A stretch of 64,000 nt of DNA from NCBI GenBank assembly GCA_966249405.1, contig CBINDO010000008.1, positions 1 to 64,000 of the forward strand. Direction: 5' to 3'. Below, in pieces: positions 25,836 through 34,532 of this stretch. Numbering within the stretch: the first letter of the stretch is position 1; each line of letters starts with the position of its first letter. Below the pieces are notes generated by a model that worked only from the letters and a program-made list of their open reading frames with translations, ran no database searches and was not told the origin of the DNA. The stretch comes from SZUA-265 sp966249405 (lineage in GTDB: Bacteria; Myxococcota_A; Polyangia; Polyangiales; Polyangiaceae). The translations under genes and the position numbers were made by a program.

Positions 25836-26260
25836 CGAACCGGAACGTAATGGGTGTGGGTGCCGGCCCAGTCGAGCACCGTCCCGTTGGCAACCAACCA
25901 GGCGTGGGCGTGCAGGGTGATCGACTTTTTGACGCCGATCACCAGCCGCGGCGTGTAGGCTCGAAGCCGAAAGCCGGCCGTCAGAGCCCTACGCAAACAC
26001 GTGTCTGGCAACCCGAGGCGCGTGTAGACCCAGTCCACGTCGTCCTGCACGCCGCGCAGTAGCGGCGGCACTGGCTGACGCGAGCTCGTGCTCTTTGGTG
26101 AGTCTTTTCGAGTCAATTTTATCCCGAGCAGCCGACACGTCCGGGGCAGCGTGGTCGTAGTCAACAACGCTTCCACGCCCAGGGCGACGACCGCAGTGTA
26201 GAGGCGTGTGACGCAAACGGCCGCATGCGGTTGCCAGTGAGCAAAGGTTGCCGAGTTCAC
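25832..26260 (-). CDS. Lasso peptide leader peptidase (B2), transglutaminase-like
   Basis: B2 proteins cut the leader with a Cys-His-Asp triad. In this 142-residue product the Cys lies in LPDTCLRRALTAGFRLRAY and the His in LHAHAWLVANGTVLDW, the typical B2 spacing. The GTG at 26260 overlaps the B1 stop (GTGA), so this start is favoured although the frame is open further upstream. It ends YVPVR. Overlaps on both sides show a tightly coupled operon. Confidence 0.88.
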   Translation of the reverse strand: MNSATFAHWQPHAAVCVTRLYTAVVALGVEALLTTTTLPRTCRLLGIKLTRKDSPKSTSSRQPVPPLLRGVQDDVDWVYTRLGLPDTCLRRALTAGFRLRAYTPRLVIGVKKSITLHAHAWLVANGTVLDWAGTHTHYVPVR

Positions 26261-26550
26261 GGCTTGCGACCCGTCACGCACAACAGCCGGGAGTCCACCA
26301 GCGCCTGCGTCAAGGCCACCAAGTCCGAGGTGATGCGCTCGGGCGGCTCCGCCGGGAACTGTGCAACACAACGGTCGATAGCAGCCCTCAGACAATCGCC
26401 GTTGGAGAGCAGGCACCAAGCTCGCGTTCCGACCGCGTCGAGCCCGTAGTAGATCCCGTCGTCCAGTTGCAGTAACACCGCCTCACCATCGACTACTTCC
26501 GAAGCCAAAGACGGGTGTGGTGCGAACGTGTCAGAAAGGTCGATGGTCAC
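26257..26550 (-). CDS. Lasso peptide B1 protein (PqqD-like leader recognition)
   Basis: B1 is a PqqD-family RiPP recognition element that binds the leader and hands the precursor to B2. The 97-residue product from the GTG at 26550 (VTIDLSDTFAPHPSL start) carries the typical centre: DGEAVLLQLDDGIYYGLDAV and GTRAWCLLSNGDCLRAAID. The frame is open upstream to 26718, but that extension (Cys- and Arg-rich, lacking PqqD similarity) is probably not translated. An ATG at 26655 is the main alternative. It is the first gene of the operon and is divergent from the FG-GAP lipoprotein gene. Confidence 0.85.
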   Translation of the reverse strand: MTIDLSDTFAPHPSLASEVVDGEAVLLQLDDGIYYGLDAVGTRAWCLLSNGDCLRAAIDRCVAQFPAEPPERITSDLVALTQALVDSRLLCVTGRKP

Positions 26551-26778
26551 GGCTGGATCTTCAACGAGGATGAAGTGGCCACAAGGTGTAAAAGGACTTT
26601 GTTGGATCCCGAACAGGTCATAGCCTGTGTTTCGAGTATCGCTGTACCCACACATCGGTGGTAAATACCGGATACGCTCGGGATTGGGCTTGAGGCCCGA
26701 AAGACAGGAGCCGTACAACAGAGGTGGCAGAGAGTCCGCTCTAGGTCGGCATTGGCTTGTGAAAGTGGAGGTTTCTTA

Positions 26779-29700
26779 ATGGACCTTAAGGTCATCGTTG
26801 GAGTGCGTCGGGTTCTTGCGTTCGCTACGCTATGTGGAGCGAGCGCGTGTGGCAGCAGCGGCTCCGACGACTTGTTCGTGCCGAACGACTTGCTGGACGC
26901 GGGGGCCGATGGCGGCATGCAGTCCGATTCGGGTCTCACCGAGACGACAACGTCCGACACCGGAACCGTGGTGACGGGCCCGGCCCGTGACGGCGGTGGT
27001 TCAACGACGGATACGGGCAGCGAGGAAACATCCAGTGACGCCACCGACACGGAGACTTCCGAGGGGTCGACGTCGGTCGCCCCAACAGGCACCAGCGACG
27101 GGCCAACCACGGACACGTCCGCGTCGTCGACCGACACCCCCACGACCGAAACGACGGCGACCGACGTCGTGACGACGTCGTCGGAGCCCGTAAGTCCAAC
27201 GACGGACGCCTCGACTGGCGCGTCGAGTCAGCCCTCGACGGGTACGACTGGATCGTCGGATCCGAGCAGCGCCCCGAGCACGAGCGATACACCCACGAGC
27301 GACTCGCCCACGAGCGACTCGCCGACGAGCGATACGGGGGTCACTGATACTGCGACCGACACCCAGCTGCCGTCGGAGACCACGGGAGCGACGCCGACCA
27401 GTGGCGTAGGGACTTCGGAACCTTCGCTGACGTCCGGCGACTCGAGCGAGCCGACCGGTCCTGTCCCACCAACGTGCGCCATCACCACGCCGTCGACGCT
27501 CCTGCTCAACGGCGTGCCTTCCCCCAACGGCGATCGTGTGAACTCGCTCAACGCGCCGTTCAAGACTTCGATAACCGTCTCCACTGACGTTCCCAACGGT
27601 TCGAACGTCATCTTGTCGACGGGCGGAGGTCCTTCGCTGCTGACGCAGGCGAGCAATGGCTCGGCCGTGTTCCCCGCGGTGGAACTCGATCCCGATGGCG
27701 ACTACGTTTTGCAGGCCACTTGCCAAGGGACGTTGACCACCGTGTCCGACCCTCTCGTGGTCACGGTCGACACCGTGGGTCCGGTGATTGGGTCGGGGGT
27801 GGTCCCCGTGGCTGGCCAGCATTACGCCCCTGCGGACGACGAGAACGTAAACACGCCGGACGTACTCGACTTCAGCGTGTGCGTCCCGGTCACTTCCGAG
27901 GACGCGCTCGACCTGTCGTCGAACAACGTGTGCGTTTACACGGGGGGTGCAGGGCCGTTCTGCGCGCCAGCGGTGTCGGACGGTGTCGCGCCAGGCACGG
28001 ACGGGGTCTGCATTCCTGTCGTATGTCCCGGAAGCGCGCCGTTCAACGTCGACATCCAGGTCAGTGACGAAGCCGGTAACCCGACGACTCGCGCCGTCAA
28101 CGGAGTTACGTGCGCATCGCAGACGCCGACGGTCCAGATCGTGAGCTTGACCGACAATCGAAGCGCACCCAACGACGTAGGCTTGCGTTTGCTCGCCGCG
28201 AACAACACCAACCCAGCTTCGGTCCTCAAGGATTCCGACGCCAACACGACGGGTGCTCAACACGCCGTCGTCGCTTGCACGAACGCGACGATCGGGTCGT
28301 CCGCGTCGTTGCGCGTCGGTCTCGAGCAAGGCTCCGTGACCGAGCGCGCGACCGGAACGGTTCAGGCCGACACGAATGGGTTGTGCCCCACGGGCCTCGG
28401 AGGAATCGTCAACTTCGCGACCATCACCTTGGACAACAGCACCGTTACGTCGGGTGTTCTACAGGCTTACACCATCGTCCGGGTCCTGGTTACCGACTCT
28501 TCGACGGAAGTGGGGACGAGCCCCGACGTGTACATTTGGGTGGACCCCACGTTGCCGGTGCTGCAAGTCTTGTTCCCGACGCGACTCTGCGAGGATGGCA
28601 TCCTGCCTTCCAACGGCAGCGACGTGATCGCGAGCGTGAACATGCGGAGCGGCGGCGTGTATCCGGTCTCTGCCGAGTTGCTCCGCAAGAGCGACAACTT
28701 CTTGATCGGGCAATATACGTTTGCGAGTTCGAACGATTTCGTGGACGTGACGTTCCCGCTGGGCACCTACACGTACAAGGCGACGGCCTTGGAGACTTCG
28801 GGCAACTTGGGGATCTTGGGAGCGTGCGACGTCAAGGTGGCCGACCTCCCGGAGATCACCTGGGATAGTCCGCTCGTCACTACGGTAGCGTTGGTCGGTG
28901 CAGGTGTAGTCCAGGCGAACTCGATTCAAGACCAGGACGACCAGACACCTGGGTGGCAAGGCCAATTGCAGATCACCGTCACGCCTCCGCAAGCAGAGTC
29001 CCTGGACGGCATGAGCGTCCAGTTCAAGGTCGACGGTGTCGACGTGGGGAGCCCGATCGATCTCGTGGACGCGAACGGCGCGGACGTCATCGTTTCCCTG
29101 GACGTCGACATCCTCGACGGGGACGTGGACATCAGCGCCGAAATCTTGGGCGCAGCGGACGAGGTGATCTCGACGCTCACCGACATCGTCGTGGATACCG
29201 CGCCGCCCGAAGCGGCGACAGACCTCCAAGCGACGGTCCAGAGTCGCCGTGAGACGTCGTTCACCCTATCATGGACGCCGCCCAACGGCGGGGTTTCTGG
29301 CTACCACGTGGCGTACGTTCCGGTCGAAGCCGGTGACGTCACGACCGTGATCGACGACAGCAACTTCGACGACGCCGAGCAGGCGCCGGACGCCGACGGC
29401 GCGGTGAGCACGACCGTCGTCCACGACTTGATGATTGAGCAGCGATACTTGTTCGCGATTCGCCCGTACGACTCGTCCGGGAACATTGGTCCGGTCGTCG
29501 CGACCACGTCGCCGGCTCGTGCCGTGTTTCAGACGTTCGTCCTCGACCCGCCCGTCGGGGCGACTCCGGGGACGCAATGGGGCTTTTCCGTCGATGCGTC
29601 GACGGACCTCAACGGGGATGGTACCGCCGACATGGTGGTGGGACAAAAGTACGGAGACCGCGTCCACATCTACTTTGGCACTGCCGGCGGGACCTATCCC

Positions 29701-30972
29701 AGCGTGCCCGACGTCACCATCGACGGTCCCCCGGACAGCGGCTTCGGTTATTCGGTCGCCGTGGTCGGCAACATTGCCGGTGACGGTTTCGAAGACATAG
29801 CGGTTGCCGCGCCGTCGGACTCGACAGACGGCACCTTCGGGCGGGTCTACATCGTCACTGGTCGAGCTTGGTCGAACCAATACATCGACCTCACGGACGG
29901 CACCAACCCGACGGGGAGCATCATCACATTCCCGACGAGCCTCGCGCTCGCAGACCAAGTAACCCGCTTGGGCGACTTCGATGGCGACGGTGACTTCGAT
30001 CTGGGCATTCACGCCAACGCGTACGATCCCAACGGCGCCTGCGATCCCGGCACCGGGGCCAACTGTGATGGCGCCTTCATCCTGGTCAAGGGTCTGGCGG
30101 ATCCGACGACTTTCCCGACGGTGGTCGACGTACCTGCGGATTCGTCGATGTTCGAGTCCTACTTCCCCTCGTCGATGGTGTTCTACGGGGCTGATTGGTT
30201 ACTCGGCATCACGGACCTGAACAGCAATCGGAGCGGCGTCTTGGCGGCGGAGTACCAGGCCGGCGTGCAGCGCATCTTGACCCGTAACGCGAGCGCGCAG
30301 GGCGGCTTCGACGCTCAGACGCTCGACTACGGTCCGCCCGTGTTTGCAGGCAACACGTTGATGTACGACACGGAAATCGGCAGTTATCCTGCCGCGTTGA
30401 TCGGGGGCAATACGCTCGCCGTGCAGCTCACCGGCGCCCGCAACGGACTACGTGCGTCGCCCGGCATCGTCGACCTCTACGCGCTCTCTCCAACGGACAC
30501 GTTCAGCGCCCCGTACAAGACGCTCCAGGCCGGCGGAGACAGCAACAACTTCGGTCAAATACTCATAGGCAATCGGTATTCGGGTCGTCCCAGCAGCTAC
30601 AGCTTGCCGTTCTTCGGCTCCGACCCGGAAGCGCCCTCGATGATCATGGGCGGCGGAACCTATCAAGGCAAGGTGCCGAAGCTGTTCATGCTTGGCCCGG
30701 ATACGTTCAATGCCATGGTGGCGACGCCCGACCTCCAGGAGCTCACGGACGCCGCCGACATCGAGTACTTGTTGTCGACGGTACCGGGTCTCAACCCGGA
30801 CTGGACCGACGCCCTCGGACAACCTTCGGCGGACGCCGATTGGCACGGTGGCATCGGCTTCGCCATCCGAGACATGGACGGCGACGGCTTCGCCGACATC
30901 GGCGTCGCGGAGTGGGAGCAGCTCGGGCTCGATGTGTCCAACTACACCGGCGGCATGATCGTCCTATATTGA
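26779..30972 (+). CDS. Large FG-GAP/fibronectin-type lipoprotein
   Basis: The ATG at 26779 follows GGAGG and gives 1397 residues. A basic N-terminus and lipobox-like GASAC (Cys at 24) predict a lipoprotein. Residues 25 to about 235 are Thr/Ser/Asp-rich, with short repeats such as TSDSPTSDSPTSDTG. The middle holds Ig-like folds with paired Cys. A fibronectin type III-like unit (TAPPEAATDLQATVQSRRET) follows. The last third has FG-GAP (integrin alpha-like) calcium loops: DLNGDGTADMVVG, GDGFEDIAV, GDFDGDGDFDLG and DMDGDGFADIGV. This suggests a surface adhesin or matrix protein. A function is not known. Confidence 0.85.
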   Translation: MDLKVIVGVRRVLAFATLCGASACGSSGSDDLFVPNDLLDAGADGGMQSDSGLTETTTSDTGTVVTGPARDGGGSTTDTGSEETSSDATDTETSEGSTSVAPTGTSDGPTTDTSASSTDTPTTETTATDVVTTSSEPVSPTTDASTGASSQPSTGTTGSSDPSSAPSTSDTPTSDSPTSDSPTSDTGVTDTATDTQLPSETTGATPTSGVGTSEPSLTSGDSSEPTGPVPPTCAITTPSTLLLNGVPSPNGDRVNSLNAPFKTSITVSTDVPNGSNVILSTGGGPSLLTQASNGSAVFPAVELDPDGDYVLQATCQGTLTTVSDPLVVTVDTVGPVIGSGVVPVAGQHYAPADDENVNTPDVLDFSVCVPVTSEDALDLSSNNVCVYTGGAGPFCAPAVSDGVAPGTDGVCIPVVCPGSAPFNVDIQVSDEAGNPTTRAVNGVTCASQTPTVQIVSLTDNRSAPNDVGLRLLAANNTNPASVLKDSDANTTGAQHAVVACTNATIGSSASLRVGLEQGSVTERATGTVQADTNGLCPTGLGGIVNFATITLDNSTVTSGVLQAYTIVRVLVTDSSTEVGTSPDVYIWVDPTLPVLQVLFPTRLCEDGILPSNGSDVIASVNMRSGGVYPVSAELLRKSDNFLIGQYTFASSNDFVDVTFPLGTYTYKATALETSGNLGILGACDVKVADLPEITWDSPLVTTVALVGAGVVQANSIQDQDDQTPGWQGQLQITVTPPQAESLDGMSVQFKVDGVDVGSPIDLVDANGADVIVSLDVDILDGDVDISAEILGAADEVISTLTDIVVDTAPPEAATDLQATVQSRRETSFTLSWTPPNGGVSGYHVAYVPVEAGDVTTVIDDSNFDDAEQAPDADGAVSTTVVHDLMIEQRYLFAIRPYDSSGNIGPVVATTSPARAVFQTFVLDPPVGATPGTQWGFSVDASTDLNGDGTADMVVGQKYGDRVHIYFGTAGGTYPSVPDVTIDGPPDSGFGYSVAVVGNIAGDGFEDIAVAAPSDSTDGTFGRVYIVTGRAWSNQYIDLTDGTNPTGSIITFPTSLALADQVTRLGDFDGDGDFDLGIHANAYDPNGACDPGTGANCDGAFILVKGLADPTTFPTVVDVPADSSMFESYFPSSMVFYGADWLLGITDLNSNRSGVLAAEYQAGVQRILTRNASAQGGFDAQTLDYGPPVFAGNTLMYDTEIGSYPAALIGGNTLAVQLTGARNGLRASPGIVDLYALSPTDTFSAPYKTLQAGGDSNNFGQILIGNRYSGRPSSYSLPFFGSDPEAPSMIMGGGTYQGKVPKLFMLGPDTFNAMVATPDLQELTDAADIEYLLSTVPGLNPDWTDALGQPSADADWHGGIGFAIRDMDGDGFADIGVAEWEQLGLDVSNYTGGMIVLY

Positions 30973-30983
30973 CCCATGTGTTC

Positions 30984-31009
30984 GCGGGAGCTCTCGGCAG
31001 AGCTCCCGC
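30984..31009. terminator. Strong hairpin after the FG-GAP lipoprotein gene
   Basis: GCGGGAGCTCT-cggc-AGAGCTCCCGC has perfect 11-base arms, 12 bases after the stop codon. No T-tract follows, so it may act as a 3' stabiliser or as part of a factor-dependent terminator. Confidence 0.5.
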
Positions 31010-31145
31010 CGCACGAACCGGGGCGCAAAGGCGGGACGATCGACCCCGCGCCGTAGCGCTGGCGTCGCCCATGCCGCGGGGCGGCTGGCGCCTGCGTGGC
31101 CGAGTGAGCTGTTGTTTTTCGTGATCTTGGGCTACGCCGCGCCGC

Positions 31146-32078
31146 GTGGTAGCGACGCCGCACACAGAACATCGACCACTTGCCGTCGCGCTCGTGGGTT
31201 GTGGTCGTTGGGGTACCTCGCTCGCCAACGCACTCGCCGGGCTCCCGGAATTCGAGCTGCGTTGGGTCTGTGACCCGCGGGTGAAACGAGATGGCTGCCG
31301 GTGGGCTCCGGCGCTTTCCGACGCGGTGTGCCGGGATGTCGACGCGGTCGTGGTGGCGACGCCACCGGAGCTACACTTGGCCCCGACGTTAATCGCGTTG
31401 CAGGGGAGAAGGGCCGTGCTGGTGGAGAAGCCATTTGCGCAATCCTTGGCCGAGGTGAGGCAAATTCAAGCCGTTCAAGGCCGTACGCCGGTGATGGTGG
31501 GACATCTTCTAGCGTACCATCCTGGCTACCAGGCTTTGATGGGTTGGGTGAAGTCGCGGACCGCTCCGCTGACCGTCGACGTAGTGAGACATAGCCCGGC
31601 GCGCGGCAACAACCGGTGTCCGTGGTGGACGTTGGCGCCGCACGACCTGGCGCTCCTGACGCGCCTCTTCGGCGAGCCGGTGACTCAACACGTCGTTTAT
31701 TCGGGCAATGGCGTCCAAGCTCAACTGACGTGGCCGGTAGCGCGCGCGAACCTCTCTTACTCCACGGTGGCAGCCACGAAAGACCGCCATTGGCGTGCTC
31801 GGAGCGGCTCTAGCTCGGCTTTGTTCGACGAACTCGACGGTCAGTTGACGTTGGAGGGCGACGTAGTTGTACGCACCGACTTCAGCGCCGCCGACCCGCT
31901 GCGCGCAGAGCTGCGACACTTCGCGAGTTGCGTCAGGGGAGACGTAGCCGTGGCAACGGGAATGGTCGAGGCCGAGCTCAGCGTTCGCTTGTTGTGTGAG
32001 GGTGAGACACAACTACGGCGCGCTCGTCGGGGCGGGGCAGGGCGCGTCCAGCCGCGCGAGACGAGGGACAACCCATGA
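31146..32078 (+). CDS. Gfo/Idh/MocA-family oxidoreductase
   Basis: The 310-residue protein has an N-terminal NAD(P)-binding Rossmann fold (VALVGCGRWGTSLANAL), the VVATPPELH strand and the family VEKPFA motif with the conserved Lys. The C-terminal part is the substrate domain. Such enzymes oxidise or reduce nucleotide sugars in glycan or O-antigen assembly. It starts with GTG at 31146 and overlaps the aminotransferase by four bases (ATGA), so the two are coupled. The product is probably an amino sugar precursor, by analogy with WlbA/WlbE-type pairs. The sugar is not known. Confidence 0.82.
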   Translation: MVATPHTEHRPLAVALVGCGRWGTSLANALAGLPEFELRWVCDPRVKRDGCRWAPALSDAVCRDVDAVVVATPPELHLAPTLIALQGRRAVLVEKPFAQSLAEVRQIQAVQGRTPVMVGHLLAYHPGYQALMGWVKSRTAPLTVDVVRHSPARGNNRCPWWTLAPHDLALLTRLFGEPVTQHVVYSGNGVQAQLTWPVARANLSYSTVAATKDRHWRARSGSSSALFDELDGQLTLEGDVVVRTDFSAADPLRAELRHFASCVRGDVAVATGMVEAELSVRLLCEGETQLRRARRGGAGRVQPRETRDNP

Positions 32079-33172
32079 GGGTTCCGTTTGCCAACATCGA
32101 AGCGACTGCGGCCGAAGTGCGCGAAGAGAGCCTGGCGGCGCTCGCCCGCGTGTACGACCGAGGCAGCTACATCTTGGGGCCGGAGGTCTCGGCGTTCGAG
32201 GGCGAGTGCGAAGCCTGGTTCTCTCCTGGCGCAAGATGCGTCGGGGTTTCCAACGGCACGGACGCACTCGTGTGCGCTCTCGGCGCGCTCGGCATAGGCA
32301 GGGGACACAAGGTACTCACCACCCCGCTCACGTTCTTCGCGACCGTTTCTGCAATCTGCCGGGTCGGTGCCGAGCCAATTTTCGTCGACGTCGCCGAGGA
32401 ATCGTACCTCATCGAACCCGCCCCCCCAACAGGTCCAATTCCAGACGCGGTGGTCACGGTCCACTTGTTCGGGCGCGCGGCTTCGGTCTCGGGATGGGGG
32501 GCTGTCCTACCCGGTGTCCCGGTCATCGAGGATGCCGCGCAGGCGTGGGGCGCGCTAGGTGCCGAGGGCCGGGTCGGTGCGCTCGGTGCAGCCGGCTGTT
32601 TCAGTTTCTTCCCAGCCAAACCGTTGGGAGCGTGTGGCGACGCCGGCTTGATCGTGACACGCGACGAGGCGATCGACGCGCGGTGTCGTTCGTTGCGGGT
32701 GCACGGTCGCGCCGAGGACGGCGTGTTCGACGCCATCGGCGGCAATTATCGGCTCGACGAGATGCAGGCCGCACTCCTCAGGGTCCGCCTGCGGAAGATC
32801 GAAGAGTGGTTATCCCGTCGCCGGAACAACGCTCGCATCTACCAATCGGAGCTCGAAGATCTTTCGGGGATGGTCCTGCCACTGCCGGACACCAATTCTT
32901 TGACTTCCGCGTGGTCGGTGTTCTCGATTCGCGTCCCGGAGCGACGCGACGAACTCAAGCGGTACCTCGCGTCGAAGGGCATAGGCACCGCGGTGTACTA
33001 TCCGATCCCCGTGCACTTGCAGCCAGCTCTGCGTGGCGCTTGGCGAAGTGGTCAGTTCCCGGTTGCAGAGCGCCTGGCGCGCGAGCTGTTGGCATTGCCG
33101 ATCGGCCCCGAATTGGACGAAGCCGAGCTCGGGTACGTCTGCGACGCAGTGCGCGCCTTCTTCCGGTCGTGA
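32075..33172 (+). CDS. DegT/DnrJ/EryC1/StrS-family aminotransferase
   Basis: The 365-residue protein matches the sugar aminotransferase family: SNGTDALVCAL near the N-terminus, EDAAQAWGA, and the PLP Lys in FFPAKPLGACGDAG. The C-terminal IGGNYRLDEMQAALLRVRL and YPIPVHLQPAL are also typical. It would transaminate a keto sugar nucleotide. It is translationally coupled to the Gfo/Idh/MocA gene. Confidence 0.92.
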   Translation: MRVPFANIEATAAEVREESLAALARVYDRGSYILGPEVSAFEGECEAWFSPGARCVGVSNGTDALVCALGALGIGRGHKVLTTPLTFFATVSAICRVGAEPIFVDVAEESYLIEPAPPTGPIPDAVVTVHLFGRAASVSGWGAVLPGVPVIEDAAQAWGALGAEGRVGALGAAGCFSFFPAKPLGACGDAGLIVTRDEAIDARCRSLRVHGRAEDGVFDAIGGNYRLDEMQAALLRVRLRKIEEWLSRRRNNARIYQSELEDLSGMVLPLPDTNSLTSAWSVFSIRVPERRDELKRYLASKGIGTAVYYPIPVHLQPALRGAWRSGQFPVAERLARELLALPIGPELDEAELGYVCDAVRAFFRS

Positions 33173-33250
33173 AAGTAACATGCGCGTGGCGCCGCTCGCG
33201 CGAACTGGAACGTTGCGTCGCTCCACGGTAGTGACTACACCCGCGACGGC

Positions 33251-34174
33251 GTGTCCAAGTTGTGTTCCATCTCCGTCGACCTCGACGAAATCCATCATTA
33301 CTGCGCCATCCACGGCGTCGGGACACGGGGCCTCAACACGCACGCGGTCTACGACGTCGCAGTCCAACGTCTCTGCGATTGGGCCAAAGAGCAAAACATT
33401 GCTCTGACCTTGTTCACCGTCGGCATCGACGTGATGCGTCGCGAGAGCGCTGCCGTGCTGGAGCGGGCGGTCGTTGCCGGGCATGAAATCGGCAACCATT
33501 CTCTCAACCATCACTACGCCCTGACACGGCTGAACGCGGTGCAGATGACCACCGAAGTCGCGGGTGCTGCGGATTTGATCGCGGACAAAGTGGGCGTCCG
33601 TCCCACCGGTTTCCGGGCGCCGGGGTACACCACTAACGACGCCTTGTACCGCGTGTTGCAGGAAAGCGGCGTTGCCTACAGCTCCTCGGTGTTTCCTTGT
33701 CCCACCTATTACGGTCTCAAGGTCGCAGCTATTTGCGCCAAGCGCCTGCTGGGGCGCAAGTCTGCCTCCGTCATCGACGACCCGAGGGTCCTGACGGCTC
33801 CGGTGGGGCCTTATCGGATCGGTGAGCCTTATTGGAAACGCGGCGCGGGTTTGGTCGAGTTACCCATCCAGACCACGCCGGGCCTGCGTGTCCCTTACAT
33901 CGGGACCTTCCTGACCTGGTGGGGCCGGCGGTTTGCGACTTGGGCGACGCGTCGGGTTGCGCGTCTCCCGTTCGTGAACTTGGAACTGCATGGCATCGAC
34001 GTGCTCGACCGTGGCGACGGTTTGGAGGGGCTTGCCCCCTTCCAGTACGACGTGCGCATCCCGGTCGCTCGGAAGCTCTCGACTTTGACCGGCGTCGTTA
34101 CGCAACTTCGGGCGGCTGGCTATTCGTTTTGTCGCCTCGACGACGCGGCGAAGCGAGTCGTGCCGGACAATTGA
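33251..34174 (+). CDS. Polysaccharide deacetylase (NodB-like)
   Basis: The 307-residue protein has NodB motifs: SVDLDE as a divergent motif 1 (metal-binding Asp), GHEIGNHSLNHHYAL (HxxxH-type motif 2) and TGFRAPGYTTN (motif 3). It likely removes N-acetyl groups from a surface glycan or its precursor. The start is GTG at 33251. No signal peptide is evident, which suggests it acts in the cytoplasm or on lipid-linked intermediates. It lies 78 bases after the aminotransferase gene. Confidence 0.83.
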   Translation: MSKLCSISVDLDEIHHYCAIHGVGTRGLNTHAVYDVAVQRLCDWAKEQNIALTLFTVGIDVMRRESAAVLERAVVAGHEIGNHSLNHHYALTRLNAVQMTTEVAGAADLIADKVGVRPTGFRAPGYTTNDALYRVLQESGVAYSSSVFPCPTYYGLKVAAICAKRLLGRKSASVIDDPRVLTAPVGPYRIGEPYWKRGAGLVELPIQTTPGLRVPYIGTFLTWWGRRFATWATRRVARLPFVNLELHGIDVLDRGDGLEGLAPFQYDVRIPVARKLSTLTGVVTQLRAAGYSFCRLDDAAKRVVPDN

Positions 34175-34232
34175 GGGTAGTGCTTGCCCCAGCGGCGCGG
34201 CTGGAGCAGAACCACGGGCGAGGATATCGCAG

Positions 34233-34517
34233 ATGACATTGGAAGAACTCAAGAGTGTGTTGACGGCAGGAGGCGCGAGCTCCGATGGGGAGTGGGAGCA
34301 ACTGCCCGAGGGGCGCGCCGTGACCCTGCATGTGGCGTGTAATGGTGTGGGGTTAACGGTGTCGCGCGTCGTGGCCGTCAAGTTTGCGTCCCCCTTGCTC
34401 CACGCCAAGACGTCTCGCGACGAACTGTTCGTCGTCTCCACGGCCGACGTGTTCGCGTGTGCCCTCGACGCGGGTAGCGTTCAGGGCGGTCGAAAAGCTG
34501 GCTTCGTCTCCGGTTGA
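34233..34517 (+). CDS. Small hypothetical protein
   Basis: The ATG at 34233 follows GAGGATA and gives 94 residues with no signal peptide or membrane segment. The sequence (MTLEELKSVLTAGG start, ending VQGGRKAGFVSG) does not match a family I recognise. It converges with the transferase gene on the other strand, 15 bases away, at the edge of the glycan block. Confidence 0.5.
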   Translation: MTLEELKSVLTAGGASSDGEWEQLPEGRAVTLHVACNGVGLTVSRVVAVKFASPLLHAKTSRDELFVVSTADVFACALDAGSVQGGRKAGFVSG

Positions 34518-34532
34518 GCCGACGCGACGCGT

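Noticed and set aside
27001..28329. Minus-strand Arg-rich frame of 442 codons
   Set aside because: It is a shadow of the FG-GAP lipoprotein gene, with composition typical of antisense GC-rich frames.
31996..33231. Plus-strand frame of 411 codons overlapping the aminotransferase gene
   Set aside because: The aminotransferase frame has full family motifs, while this one is Arg/Gly-rich without any.
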